From positions 677 through 12,247 of the forward strand of contig MHHC01000011.1 in assembly GCA_001805885.1 (NCBI GenBank): DNA of 11,571 nucleotides. Reading direction: 5' to 3'. Position numbers and translations under genes: made by a program. The notes beneath the pieces are model-generated. The model had not been told where the DNA came from. It saw only the letters and a program-made list of their open reading frames with translations, and did not search any database. Positions 1 to 7,323 of this stretch are shown piece by piece (the stretch's first letter is position 1; each line of letters begins with the position of its first letter). This DNA is from Omnitrophica WOR_2 bacterium RIFCSPLOWO2_12_FULL_51_24. Its GTDB lineage: Bacteria > Omnitrophota > Gorgyraeia > Pluralincolimonadales > Pluralincolimonadaceae.

Positions 1-861
1 TATTACCTTCTTAGAACAGCCAGTTTTATCTCGCTTCTCTTCCCGATAAAAATTAACAAATTTTTAGGCAGGCGGATGGGGGAGTGCGCCTTTTTTTTGG
101 TGCCTGCCCACAGGAAAAACGCGATAGAAAACCTGAAGGTCGCGTTCAAGGGCGAGAAGACCGAAGCGGAGATAAGGGCTATCGCCAGAGGGGCCTTCCG
201 CAATTTAGGGGAGAGCCTTTTTGAGATATTAAGCGCTTCTAAACTGACTCCCCGCAACATAGACAGGCACGTCAGGATAAGAGGCCTCGGGATAGTAGAC
301 AAGGCTCTTTCGCAAAAGAGGGGTTTTATCGTCCTCTCGGCGCATTTCGGCAACTGGGAACTTCTTGCCGGATGGTTCGGCCTCAAGAGATATCCGGTAA
401 ACGTCCTAGCGCGTAAGCTAAGATATAGGAAATTCGACCAATGGGTAAACAGCCTGCGCCGGAAGATGGGCGTCAACGCCGTGATGCGGGATGAGTCGGC
501 CAAAACCATCCTCAAACTGTTAAGGGAAGGGCAATCGATCGCTATCCTCGCCGATCAGGACATATCTTCGATCGACGGGGTATTCGTGGATTTCTTCGGA
601 CAGCCGGCCTATACGCCGGCCGCGCCGGTGATCCTTGCGCTTGCCACGGCCGTGCCTATAATACCTATGTTCATCGTGCGCGAGGGGAGCGGCCACACCA
701 TATATGTCGAGGAGCCGCTCGAACTTGAGATAACCGGCAATAAAGAGACTGACATAAGAGTCAATACCGAGAAATGGTCGAAGGTCATCGAGTCGTACAT
801 AAGGAAGTATCCATCACAGTGGGTGTGGTTCCATAACAGATGGAAGACGAAGAATGAATAA
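1..861 (+). CDS. lpxL: Lipid A / lysophospholipid acyltransferase, LpxL/HtrB family (5' partial)
   Basis: Inner-membrane-associated acyltransferase that would add a secondary acyl chain to a lipid A precursor. The reading frame is open to base 1, and the 25 codons before the ATG at 76 (YYLLRTASFISLLFPIKINK, then FLGRR) look like the hydrophobic N-terminus of this family. The gene therefore starts outside the window and the ATG at 76 is internal. 286 residues are visible, so probably only a few to about 20 are missing. Numbering from the window edge, the catalytic HX4E motif is HFGNWE at 115-120. Other family landmarks are ILADQD (182-187), VFVDFFGQPAYTPAAP (194-209) and the C-terminal QWVWFHNRW (273-281). 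The gene overlaps the next one by 8 nt, and the LPS-transport genes follow, which supports a role in outer-membrane LPS. The exact acyl position (LpxL versus LpxM type) cannot be told from sequence alone. Confidence 0.88.
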   Translation, partial: YYLLRTASFISLLFPIKINKFLGRRMGECAFFLVPAHRKNAIENLKVAFKGEKTEAEIRAIARGAFRNLGESLFEILSASKLTPRNIDRHVRIRGLGIVDKALSQKRGFIVLSAHFGNWELLAGWFGLKRYPVNVLARKLRYRKFDQWVNSLRRKMGVNAVMRDESAKTILKLLREGQSIAILADQDISSIDGVFVDFFGQPAYTPAAPVILALATAVPIIPMFIVREGSGHTIYVEEPLELEITGNKETDIRVNTEKWSKVIESYIRKYPSQWVWFHNRWKTKNE

Positions 862-1636
862 GATAGCTATTGCGTTGCTGGTAGTGTTTTTATTCACCGG
901 CTGCGAAGGGAAAAAGGCCAAAGCGCCCGCACCCTCACCTTCCGAGGAAGAAGCCGGCATATCGACCGACCAGAAGATGATGGCATTCTCGCTCTCCGGT
1001 TTTGAGAAGACCGGTAAGAAGAAATGGGAAGTCCAGGGCAAATCCGCCGATATAATGTCCGAGGTGGTCAATCTCACCGATGTGGTGGCGAAGGCCTACG
1101 GCGACCAGACCGATATGACGCTTACGGCGGATAAGGGTTCGTTCAACAGGGCGACCAACGACGCGCATTTCGAGTCCAACGTCACCGTGACCGGGACCAA
1201 CGGCACTAAGATGACGACCGACGCCTTGGACTGGAAGAACGCCGAACAGAAGGTCGTCACCGATAAGCCGGTCGAAATGAAATCCGAAGTGAAGGACCTC
1301 GCAGACGACGGGACCGAGACGAAGATGCCGACGGTTATAACCTGCGACGGGCCGATGGAGATAGATTACGGCAAAAACTACGCCGTCTTCAACACTAACG
1401 TTAAAGTCACAGACGACCGCGGTCAATTGTTCTGCGATACGGCGACGGCTTATTACGACGCCAAGACAAGGCAGGTCTCGAAGATAACGGCCAAGGGTAA
1501 CGTGAGGATAGTCCGCGCAGGCAGCTGGACGTACAGCGATGAGGCGACATACCTCGCGCCTGAACAGAAGATCATCCTCACGGGCTCGCCCAAGGTAATG
1601 ATATATCCCGAACAAGCAAAAGCCGCGCAAAAATAA
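854..1636 (+). CDS. LPS-transport lipoprotein with LptC-like and LptA/OstA-like halves
   Basis: Predicted periplasmic lipoprotein of 260 residues. The N-terminus is a short hydrophobic signal (residues 4-15) ending in FTGC, a slightly atypical lipobox with the lipidated Cys at 17, followed by a K/A/P-rich linker (18-35). Residues about 42-141 resemble LptC: a phrase like FEKTGKKKWEVQGKSA, then repeating beta-strand units with 'ADKGSFNRATNDAHFESNVTV'-like periodicity. Residues about 162-253 form a second OstA/LptA-type unit (TCDGPMEIDYGKNYAVFNTN, then a KGNVRIV strand). In E. coli these are two proteins, LptC in the inner membrane and LptA bridging the periplasm. Here both seem to sit in one chain. 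It overlaps the acyltransferase gene by 8 nt and lies 8 nt before lptB, which fits the Lpt machine. The alternative is a single LptC with an extended OstA-like fold. The assignment to LPS transport is firm; the two-domain reading is inference. Confidence 0.8.
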   Translation: MNKIAIALLVVFLFTGCEGKKAKAPAPSPSEEEAGISTDQKMMAFSLSGFEKTGKKKWEVQGKSADIMSEVVNLTDVVAKAYGDQTDMTLTADKGSFNRATNDAHFESNVTVTGTNGTKMTTDALDWKNAEQKVVTDKPVEMKSEVKDLADDGTETKMPTVITCDGPMEIDYGKNYAVFNTNVKVTDDRGQLFCDTATAYYDAKTRQVSKITAKGNVRIVRAGSWTYSDEATYLAPEQKIILTGSPKVMIYPEQAKAAQK

Positions 1637-1644
1637 GGGTCTTT

Positions 1645-2367
1645 ATGCATCTCCTCGAGACGAAAGGTCTTCAAAAGACGTATAGCCGCCGCCGCGTAGT
1701 TGATGACGTCGAAATATCGGTAAAACGCGGCGAGATCGTAGGCCTCTTGGGGCCTAACGGCGCCGGGAAGACTACGACCTTTTATATGATAGTCGGCCTC
1801 ATCGAGCCGGACGAGGGACAGATATTTTTTGACAATAATGACATAACCGGCCTGCCGATGCACAGGCGCGCCCGCTGCGGCATAGGATATCTCGCGCAGG
1901 AGCCCTCGGTATTCAGGAAACTTACCGTCGAGGAGAATATCATGGCCATCCTCGAGACGCTCAAGATATCAAAGAAGGAGCGCCGCAAGAGGCTCGAGAT
2001 GCTCCTGGGTGAATTGAGGATATCGCATCTGTCGAAGAATTACGCTTATACTTTGTCGGGCGGCGAGCGCAGGCGCCTGGAGATAACGCGCGCTCTTGTC
2101 ACAGATCCACTTTTTATTTTGTTGGATGAGCCGTTCTCGGGTATCGACCCGATAGCGGTCGCGGAGTGCCAGGAGATAATCTGTTCGCTCAAGGATAAGG
2201 GGCTGGGGATACTTTTGACCGACCACAATGTCCGCGAGACCCTCTCCATAACCGATAGGTCATATATAATGTCCGACGGTAAGGTCCTTATATCCGGCAC
2301 CGCCGAGGAACTCATCTCCGACTCGAAGGCGCGCCAGATCTACCTGGGCGAGAAGTTTAGAATGTAG
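1645..2367 (+). CDS. lptB: LPS export ABC transporter ATP-binding protein LptB
   Basis: Cytoplasmic ATPase that powers LPS extraction from the inner membrane together with LptF/LptG and LptC. The 240-residue length matches the family. All ABC motifs are present: Walker A GPNGAGKTT (36-44), Q-loop Gln85 in YLAQEPSVF, signature LSGGE (137-141), Walker B FILLDEP (157-163) and the H-loop His194. LTDHNVRETL (191-200) is highly characteristic of LptB rather than other ABC ATPases. The start ATG is preceded by a modest AAGGG ribosome-binding sequence and lies 8 nt after the LptC/LptA-like gene. The stop is TAG, and its last G is the first base of the inverted repeat that follows, so the repeat may have supplied the stop codon. 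In many Gram-negatives rpoN follows lptB and hpf comes next; here rpoN is absent and hpf is the next gene. Confidence 0.96.
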   Translation: MHLLETKGLQKTYSRRRVVDDVEISVKRGEIVGLLGPNGAGKTTTFYMIVGLIEPDEGQIFFDNNDITGLPMHRRARCGIGYLAQEPSVFRKLTVEENIMAILETLKISKKERRKRLEMLLGELRISHLSKNYAYTLSGGERRRLEITRALVTDPLFILLDEPFSGIDPIAVAECQEIICSLKDKGLGILLTDHNVRETLSITDRSYIMSDGKVLISGTAEELISDSKARQIYLGEKFRM

Positions 2368-2441
2368 GGGACGTCCCATTTGGGGACACCCCATTCAGCA
2401 ATAACACGTAAAAATGGAGTGTCCCCAAATGGAACGTCCCC
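2367..2441. repeat. REP-pair / BIME-like inverted repeat
   Basis: Two 29-nt arms (2367-2395 and 2413-2441) are inverted copies matching at 27 of 29 positions, separated by a 17-nt spacer. Each starts from GGGGACGT at its outer end. The two mismatches are C/A pairs in a + strand transcript but G-U wobbles in a - strand transcript. The left arm also contains its own small hairpin (GTCCC at 2373-2377 with GGGAC at 2383-2387). A related single arm lies at 8552-8580. This layout resembles REP/BIME elements mobilised by RAYT (Y1 tyrosine) transposases, but no such gene is in the window. There is no T-tract after it, so I do not call it a terminator. It fills most of the lptB-hpf gap and ends 4 nt before the hpf ribosome-binding site. 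Confidence 0.85.
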
Positions 2442-2445
2442 ATAT

Positions 2446-2452
2446 AAGGAGG
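2446..2452 (+). promoter_or_regulatory. Strong Shine-Dalgarno of hpf
   Basis: AAGGAGG, a full consensus ribosome-binding site, lies 4 nt before the hpf ATG and directly after the inverted repeat. A stable stem this close to the site could affect ribosome access; that is inference. Confidence 0.8.
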
Positions 2453-2456
2453 AACA

Positions 2457-3011
2457 ATGAACGTAGTAATAACAGGCAGGCATTTTGACGTCACCGAAGG
2501 CATCAAATCCCACATAAACGACAAGATCGTAAAGCTCGACAAGTTCTACCACAAGATACTAGAGGCGCACGTCATACTTTCGGTAGAGAAATTCCGCCAC
2601 GTCGCCGAGATAACGGTCATCGGAAAGCAGATAAAAGTTACCGCGACCGAGACGACATCCGATATGTACGCCTCGATCGACAAGGCGATAGCTTCGCTCG
2701 AGAAGCAATTAAGGAAGCTCCATGATAAAGTAAAGGAGCACAGGGTAAAGGGGTCCGCGGGTAGGATACAGGAGATCGCGGTAAGGTCGTTATCCGCCAT
2801 AAAGGGGGTTTTCAGGCCCGAGAAGGAGACCTACGGTCCGAAGATAGTAGAGACTCAGCGTGTCGCGGAGAAGCCGATGTCTGTCGAAGAGGCCGTAGAG
2901 GAGTTGAGGATATCGAATAGCGAATTCATTGTCTTCAGGAGCGCCGAGGAGAACAGGATAAATGTAATTTATAAAAGAAAGGACGGTGACTTCGGTCTGA
3001 TAAAGACCTGA
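2457..3011 (+). CDS. hpf: Ribosome hibernation promoting factor, long form
   Basis: Ribosome-associated protein that silences ribosomes under stress or in stationary phase. At 184 residues it is the long form. Residues 1 to about 98 are the RaiA/HPF domain, starting MNVVITGRHFDVTEGIKSHI and binding the decoding centre region of the 30S subunit. Residues about 99-137 are a linker. Residues 138-184 are the dimerisation domain, with the hallmark PMSVEEAVEEL and a C-terminal YKRKDGDFGLI. In this family the C-terminal domain lets two 70S ribosomes join into a 100S particle without a separate RMF protein. The start is fixed by the AAGGAGG site 4 nt upstream. Trigger factor follows after 10 nt, so hpf heads a run of four tightly linked proteostasis genes. 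The short HPF near rpoN in E. coli occupies a comparable place after lptB-rpoN. Confidence 0.95.
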   Translation: MNVVITGRHFDVTEGIKSHINDKIVKLDKFYHKILEAHVILSVEKFRHVAEITVIGKQIKVTATETTSDMYASIDKAIASLEKQLRKLHDKVKEHRVKGSAGRIQEIAVRSLSAIKGVFRPEKETYGPKIVETQRVAEKPMSVEEAVEELRISNSEFIVFRSAEENRINVIYKRKDGDFGLIKT

Positions 3012-3021
3012 AGCGATTATC

Positions 3022-4296
3022 ATGAAAGTAAAGAGTAAAGATCTGGCAGGTTCCCGCAGGGGTTTCGAAATAGAACTCCCGTCGGATGAGATAAAGGATA
3101 AATACGAAGAGATCTACAATGAGATAGAGAAATACGCCGAGGTGCCCGGATACAGGATCGGCAAGGCGCCCCGCTATCTCGTCGAGACCCATTATAAGGA
3201 TAAGGCCGGTGACGAGGTCAAGAAGCGCCTCATCGGCGAGGCGGTGACGAAGGCGGTAAAGGACGCCGGGATAGAGATGATAGGCCTGCCGTCTGTAACC
3301 GAGGTGATGTTCGAGCCGGGAAAGCCTCTCTTGTTCAAAGCGGAGGTGCACGTGCGTCCTGAAGTGAAACTCAGGAATTACAAGGGCCTTAAGGCGACGA
3401 AGCAGAAAGTCCAGGTCTCGACCGAGGATGTCGATAAAGTCATAGAGGAACTGCAGGAGAGGCACTCTCAGCTTAAGGACGTTGAGGGACGCCCGGCTAA
3501 GGATAATGACTGGTGCCTCTGCGATGTCGAGATATCGATAGAGGGGAAGCCAGGCGAGAAGAGCCAGAACGTATGGTTCCCGCTTACCCCGAAATCCACG
3601 AAGCCTGAATTCATGAGCCAGCTATTAGGCGCCGTTTCCGGGGAGACGAGGACCGTTAAGACCATAATGCCGTTAAATTATCCCAGGAAAGACCAGGCCG
3701 GCAAAGAAGCTGTTTTCATAATAACGGTCAATCAGGTGAAGGAGAAGATAGCGCCCGCCATCGACGACGAGTTCGCCAAGGACGTAGGCGGGTTCAAATC
3801 GCTCCTCGAGCTGCGCGGGAATATCAGGGAAGAGCTTACGAAGGCGAAGGAACAGGAGACGAGGTTCAAGATAGAAGAGGATCTTCTAAGCCAGATCATA
3901 AAATCCACGAATTTCGAAGCGCCTTCTATGATGGTCGACTCCGAGGCTGAGCATCTTTTGACAGACGCGCAGAACAGGCTCCAGCATATGGGCTATAAAA
4001 AAGAGGATATCGAGAAGGAAGAACCCGCGATGAAGGAGAAGTTCCGCGACGAGGCCGTAAAGAGAGTAAAGATCTATTTTATACTTGATAAGATCGCGGA
4101 GCAGGAGGGCCTTTCCGCGACGGAAGAGGATATCAACAAGCGCGTCGAGCTTCTGGCCGCGCGCGCCAAAAAGACTGCCGAAGAAGCGAAAAAACATCTC
4201 GATGATAACAACCTGATGGAAGACGTGAAGGCGGAGATATCGCAGGACAAGGCGTTGGACTTTGTCATCGAGAACGCGAAAATAGAGGAGGTCTAA
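3022..4296 (+). CDS. tig: Trigger factor, ribosome-bound chaperone / peptidyl-prolyl isomerase
   Basis: Chaperone that binds at the ribosomal exit tunnel and shields nascent chains. Length is 424 residues, close to the usual 430. The N-terminal ribosome-binding domain carries GYRIGKAP (43-50), matching the family's GFRxGKxP signature. A divergent FKBP-type PPIase domain spans about 158-240, opening at KDNDWCLCDVEI and ending at VFIITVNQVKEK. The helical C-terminal substrate-binding domain (about 250-424) contains the typical DDEFAKDVGGF entry motif (248-258) and a long charged helical stretch. The PPIase loop is poorer in aromatic active-site residues than in E. coli, so isomerase activity may be weak (inference). 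The start has no clear Shine-Dalgarno sequence and lies 10 nt after hpf, suggesting translational coupling. The last codons (I-E-E-V) double as the ribosome-binding site of clpP, which starts one base after the stop. Confidence 0.94.
   Translation: MKVKSKDLAGSRRGFEIELPSDEIKDKYEEIYNEIEKYAEVPGYRIGKAPRYLVETHYKDKAGDEVKKRLIGEAVTKAVKDAGIEMIGLPSVTEVMFEPGKPLLFKAEVHVRPEVKLRNYKGLKATKQKVQVSTEDVDKVIEELQERHSQLKDVEGRPAKDNDWCLCDVEISIEGKPGEKSQNVWFPLTPKSTKPEFMSQLLGAVSGETRTVKTIMPLNYPRKDQAGKEAVFIITVNQVKEKIAPAIDDEFAKDVGGFKSLLELRGNIREELTKAKEQETRFKIEEDLLSQIIKSTNFEAPSMMVDSEAEHLLTDAQNRLQHMGYKKEDIEKEEPAMKEKFRDEAVKRVKIYFILDKIAEQEGLSATEEDINKRVELLAARAKKTAEEAKKHLDDNNLMEDVKAEISQDKALDFVIENAKIEEV
4285..4292 (+). promoter_or_regulatory. 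clpP Shine-Dalgarno embedded in the end of tig
   Basis: GAGGAGGT lies within the final tig codons (Glu-Glu-Val) and 5 nt before the clpP ATG. Translation of tig thus passes over the clpP ribosome-binding site, which implies coupled expression. Confidence 0.75.
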
Positions 4297-4297
4297 A

Positions 4298-4906
4298 ATG
4301 GGAGATAGAGAACGGTCTCAGATGCTGGTCCCGATGGTGGTCGAGCAGTCCGGGCGCGGAGAGCGGGCGTATGACATCTATTCAAGGCTCCTTAAGGACA
4401 GGATAATATTCATCGGGATGTCGATCGATGACGTGGTAGCCAACCTCGTGATCGCACAGCTGCTATTTTTGCAGATGGAAGACCCGGATAAGGATATAAA
4501 CGTCTATATAAACACGCCGGGCGGGATAGTGACTGCCGGCCTCGCGATCTATGATACGATGCAATTCTTAAAGCCCGATGTCTGCACCTACTGCGTCGGA
4601 CAGGCGACCTCTATGGGCGCGATACTTCTGGCCGCCGGAACAAAGGGCAAGAGATACGCGCTTCCCAACGCGCGCATAATGATGCACCAGCCTTGGGGCG
4701 GTGCGCAGGGCGCGGCCGCAGACATAAGCATCCAGGCGAAAGAGATATTGAGGATGCGCGACAGGATAGAAGAGATACTGGCGAAACATACGGGCCAGTC
4801 GCTCGAGAAGATAAAGAAGGACACGGACAGGGATTATTTCCTGAGCGCCGAAGAGGCGAAGGCCTACGGGCTGGTTGACGAGGTCATTATGGGAAAGAAG
4901 AAATAA
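4298..4906 (+). CDS. clpP: ATP-dependent Clp protease proteolytic subunit
   Basis: Serine peptidase subunit that forms the barrel-shaped degradation chamber and works with an AAA+ unfoldase (ClpX, ClpA or ClpC). Length is 202 residues, normal for the family. The catalytic triad is complete: Ser105 in GQATSMGAIL, His130 in RIMMHQPWGG and Asp179 in DTDRDYFLSAEEA. The spacing (25 and 49 residues) equals that of E. coli ClpP (Ser97, His122, Asp171). The N-terminal MLVPMVVEQSGRGERAYDIY contains the usual short propeptide-like leader and the axial-loop region. It starts 1 nt after tig, and lon begins 6 nt after its stop. The common order is tig-clpP-clpX-lon, but clpX is missing here, so the unfoldase partner must be encoded elsewhere. 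Confidence 0.97.
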   Translation: MGDRERSQMLVPMVVEQSGRGERAYDIYSRLLKDRIIFIGMSIDDVVANLVIAQLLFLQMEDPDKDINVYINTPGGIVTAGLAIYDTMQFLKPDVCTYCVGQATSMGAILLAAGTKGKRYALPNARIMMHQPWGGAQGAAADISIQAKEILRMRDRIEEILAKHTGQSLEKIKKDTDRDYFLSAEEAKAYGLVDEVIMGKKK

Positions 4907-4912
4907 TTTCGG

Positions 4913-7318
4913 ATGAAAAAAGAGCATCAAACAAAAGAATCATTGCCGCTTTTGCCCTTAAGGGACATGGTCGTATTCCCGTTCATGGTCGTCCCCCTGG
5001 TGGTCGGTCGCGAGAAGTCTATCGCCGCGGTCGAAGAAGCCTTATCCAAAGATAAGACGATCCTGCTTTGCGCGCAGAAATCGGTTAAGGTCGAAGAGCC
5101 GTCGCTCGATGACATTTATCCGCTGGGCACGGTAGGACAGATAATCCAGTCGGTCAAATTACCCGACGGATCATACAAGCTGCTGGTCGAAGGGATGTAC
5201 CGCGCGAAGGTCAAGAAACTCCTGCCGATAAAGGAATTCCTTAACGCTGATGTCGAATGCGTCTCCACAGCGGTCGATAAGACGATCGAAGTCGAAGCGA
5301 TGGCGCGCTCCCTCGTCAACCAGTTCGAGGAATATGTCAAATTAAACCAGCGCGTCCCGACCGAGGCGTTCGCGACGATCGCGAATATCGCAGACCCGGA
5401 CCAGATGGCCGACACGGTAGCCTCATATTTAACGATGAGGGTCGCGGAGAGGCAGGCGATACTCGAGATAATAGATCCCGTTGAAAGAATAAAGAAGCTT
5501 ACCGAAGTCCTCAATTCCGAGATCGGCATCCTCCAGATAGAGAAGAAGATCTCGTCCAACGTAAGGAAACAGATAGAGAAGGCTCAAAAAGAATATTTCC
5601 TCCAGGAGCAGCTCAAGGCGATCGAGAAAGAGCTGGGGCAGAAGGACGATTACAAGAACGAGCTCGACGACCTGAAGGAGAAGGTAAAGCAGGCGAAGAT
5701 GCCCAAAGAGGCGCAGGAAGTCGCGCTTCGCGAGGTCGAAAAACTCTCGAGGACGTATCCGAGCTCGCCCGAGGCGACGGTCTCGCGCAATTATATCGAC
5801 TGGCTCGTCGCGCTGCCGTGGTCGGTCAAGACCGAGGATAACCTCGATATAAAGAACGCCGAAAAAATATTGGCCGACGACCACTACGGCCTCGAAAAAC
5901 CGAAAGAGAGGATCCTCGAATACCTCGCTGTCCTTAAATTAGTCAAATCGATGAAAGGACAGATACTCTGCTTTGTAGGCCCGCCGGGCGTGGGTAAGAC
6001 CTCTCTGGCGAAATCGATCGCGCGGGCGCTCGGACGCAATTTCGTCCGCATTTCGTTGGGAGGCATGCGCGATGAAGCCGAGATACGCGGCCACCGCAGG
6101 ACTTATATAGGTTCGCTTCCGGGCCGTATCATACAATCTATAAGGAAAGCGAAATCGAAGAACCCGGTATTTTTGCTGGATGAGGTCGACAAGATGTCGA
6201 CGGATTTCAGGGGCGATCCTGCCGCCGCGCTTCTTGAAGTATTGGACCCCGAGCAGAACTCGACATTCTCAGACCATTATCTTGAGGTCGAGTTCGACCT
6301 TTCGGATGTCATGTTCATTACCACGGCGAATTTCCAGGACAATATACCCTTCCCGCTCCAGGACAGGATGGAGATAATAAAGATTTCCGGATACACCGAG
6401 TATGACAAGGTGAAGATCGCGCAGGGATTCCTCGTCCCGAAACAGATAAAAGCGAACGGTCTCAAAGAAGAGAATATAAAATTCACGCAGGACGCGATAT
6501 TGAGGATTGTCCGCAGGTATACGCGCGAGGCCGGCGTCCGTAATCTCGAGCGCGAGATAGCGCGGGTCTGCAGGCGCATAGCAAAGGATGTCGTAAAGAA
6601 AGAGAAAGATCTCAAGATACGTCTTACGGGAAAGAAGATAGAAAAATATCTGGGGCCGGTGCAATTTACCGAGCCGAAGAAAGAAGAGAAGAGCGAGGTG
6701 GGCGTCTCTACAGGCCTTGCCTGGACCGAAGCGGGCGGCGATATCATCTCTATCGAATCCACCCTTATGACAGGAAAAGGCAAATTGACCCTGACCGGCA
6801 AACTCGGCGAGGTTATGCAGGAGTCGGCGCAGGCCGCGCTGAGCTATATCCGCTCACGAGCCAAAGAATTCGACATAGACGACTCCTTCTATAAGAAGAT
6901 GGATATACATATCCATATCCCTGAAGGCGCTATTCCTAAGGACGGCCCGTCCGCCGGTATCACGATGGCGACCGCTCTCGTCTCCAGCTTGACGAAGAGG
7001 CCGGTCAAGAAAGACGTCGCGATGACAGGCGAGATAACTCTCCGCGGCAAGGTCCTCCCGATAGGCGGGCTAAAGTCGAAGATACTCGCCGCGCACATGG
7101 TAGGCATCAAGACCGTCATAATACCAAAAGAGAACGAGAAGGACATGATCGAGATACCCAAGAATATATTGAAGGACATAAAGATAATCCCCGTTGAGTA
7201 CATGGACCAGGTTTTGGATATCGCGCTCGAGAAGAAGCGCAGGAAGACGCCTGCGCCGCGGCCGAAGAAGATCTCTCCGAGGCCGGCCGTGTATCAACGT
7301 TTACCCATTCAAACATAA
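4913..7318 (+). CDS. lon: Endopeptidase La (ATP-dependent protease Lon)
   Basis: Cytoplasmic hexameric AAA+ protease that degrades misfolded and regulatory proteins. 801 residues, typical LonA size. Domains in order: LON N-terminal substrate-binding domain (about 10-205, starting LPLLPLRDMVVFPFMVVPLV), coiled/helical linker (about 206-300), AAA+ module with Walker A GPPGVGKT (356-363) and Walker B VFLLDEVDK (419-427), and the C-terminal protease domain. The catalytic dyad is Ser680 in PKDGPSAGITMA and Lys723 in IGGLKSKILAAH, with the same 43-residue spacing as E. coli Ser679/Lys722. From about residue 775 the protein continues into an unusual 27-residue tail rich in Lys, Arg and Pro (KKRRKTPAPRPKKISPRP and onward), which is not part of the conserved protease fold. 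The start follows clpP by 6 nt with only a weak ribosome-binding sequence, suggesting coupling. A strong palindrome begins 5 nt after the stop. Confidence 0.97.
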   Translation: MKKEHQTKESLPLLPLRDMVVFPFMVVPLVVGREKSIAAVEEALSKDKTILLCAQKSVKVEEPSLDDIYPLGTVGQIIQSVKLPDGSYKLLVEGMYRAKVKKLLPIKEFLNADVECVSTAVDKTIEVEAMARSLVNQFEEYVKLNQRVPTEAFATIANIADPDQMADTVASYLTMRVAERQAILEIIDPVERIKKLTEVLNSEIGILQIEKKISSNVRKQIEKAQKEYFLQEQLKAIEKELGQKDDYKNELDDLKEKVKQAKMPKEAQEVALREVEKLSRTYPSSPEATVSRNYIDWLVALPWSVKTEDNLDIKNAEKILADDHYGLEKPKERILEYLAVLKLVKSMKGQILCFVGPPGVGKTSLAKSIARALGRNFVRISLGGMRDEAEIRGHRRTYIGSLPGRIIQSIRKAKSKNPVFLLDEVDKMSTDFRGDPAAALLEVLDPEQNSTFSDHYLEVEFDLSDVMFITTANFQDNIPFPLQDRMEIIKISGYTEYDKVKIAQGFLVPKQIKANGLKEENIKFTQDAILRIVRRYTREAGVRNLEREIARVCRRIAKDVVKKEKDLKIRLTGKKIEKYLGPVQFTEPKKEEKSEVGVSTGLAWTEAGGDIISIESTLMTGKGKLTLTGKLGEVMQESAQAALSYIRSRAKEFDIDDSFYKKMDIHIHIPEGAIPKDGPSAGITMATALVSSLTKRPVKKDVAMTGEITLRGKVLPIGGLKSKILAAHMVGIKTVIIPKENEKDMIEIPKNILKDIKIIPVEYMDQVLDIALEKKRRKTPAPRPKKISPRPAVYQRLPIQT

Positions 7319-7323
7319 ATAAA

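Noticed and set aside
76..861. ATG at 76 as the true start of the acyltransferase
   Set aside because: The frame stays open to base 1 and the upstream 25 residues look like the family's hydrophobic N-terminus; no Shine-Dalgarno precedes 76.
935..1630. Long open frame on the - strand opposite the LptC-like gene
   Set aside because: It is antisense to a gene with clear family features, has an odd composition rich in R, L, H and G, and no recognisable motif; an effect of codon bias.
2367..2456. Riboswitch or leader RNA before hpf
   Set aside because: The gap is almost entirely an inverted repeat with a relative elsewhere in the window, which fits a dispersed repeat better than an aptamer.
2340..2552. 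Small - strand frames across the lptB-hpf gap
   Set aside because: They are translations of the inverted repeat plus antisense of the flanking genes, with no start signal or motif.
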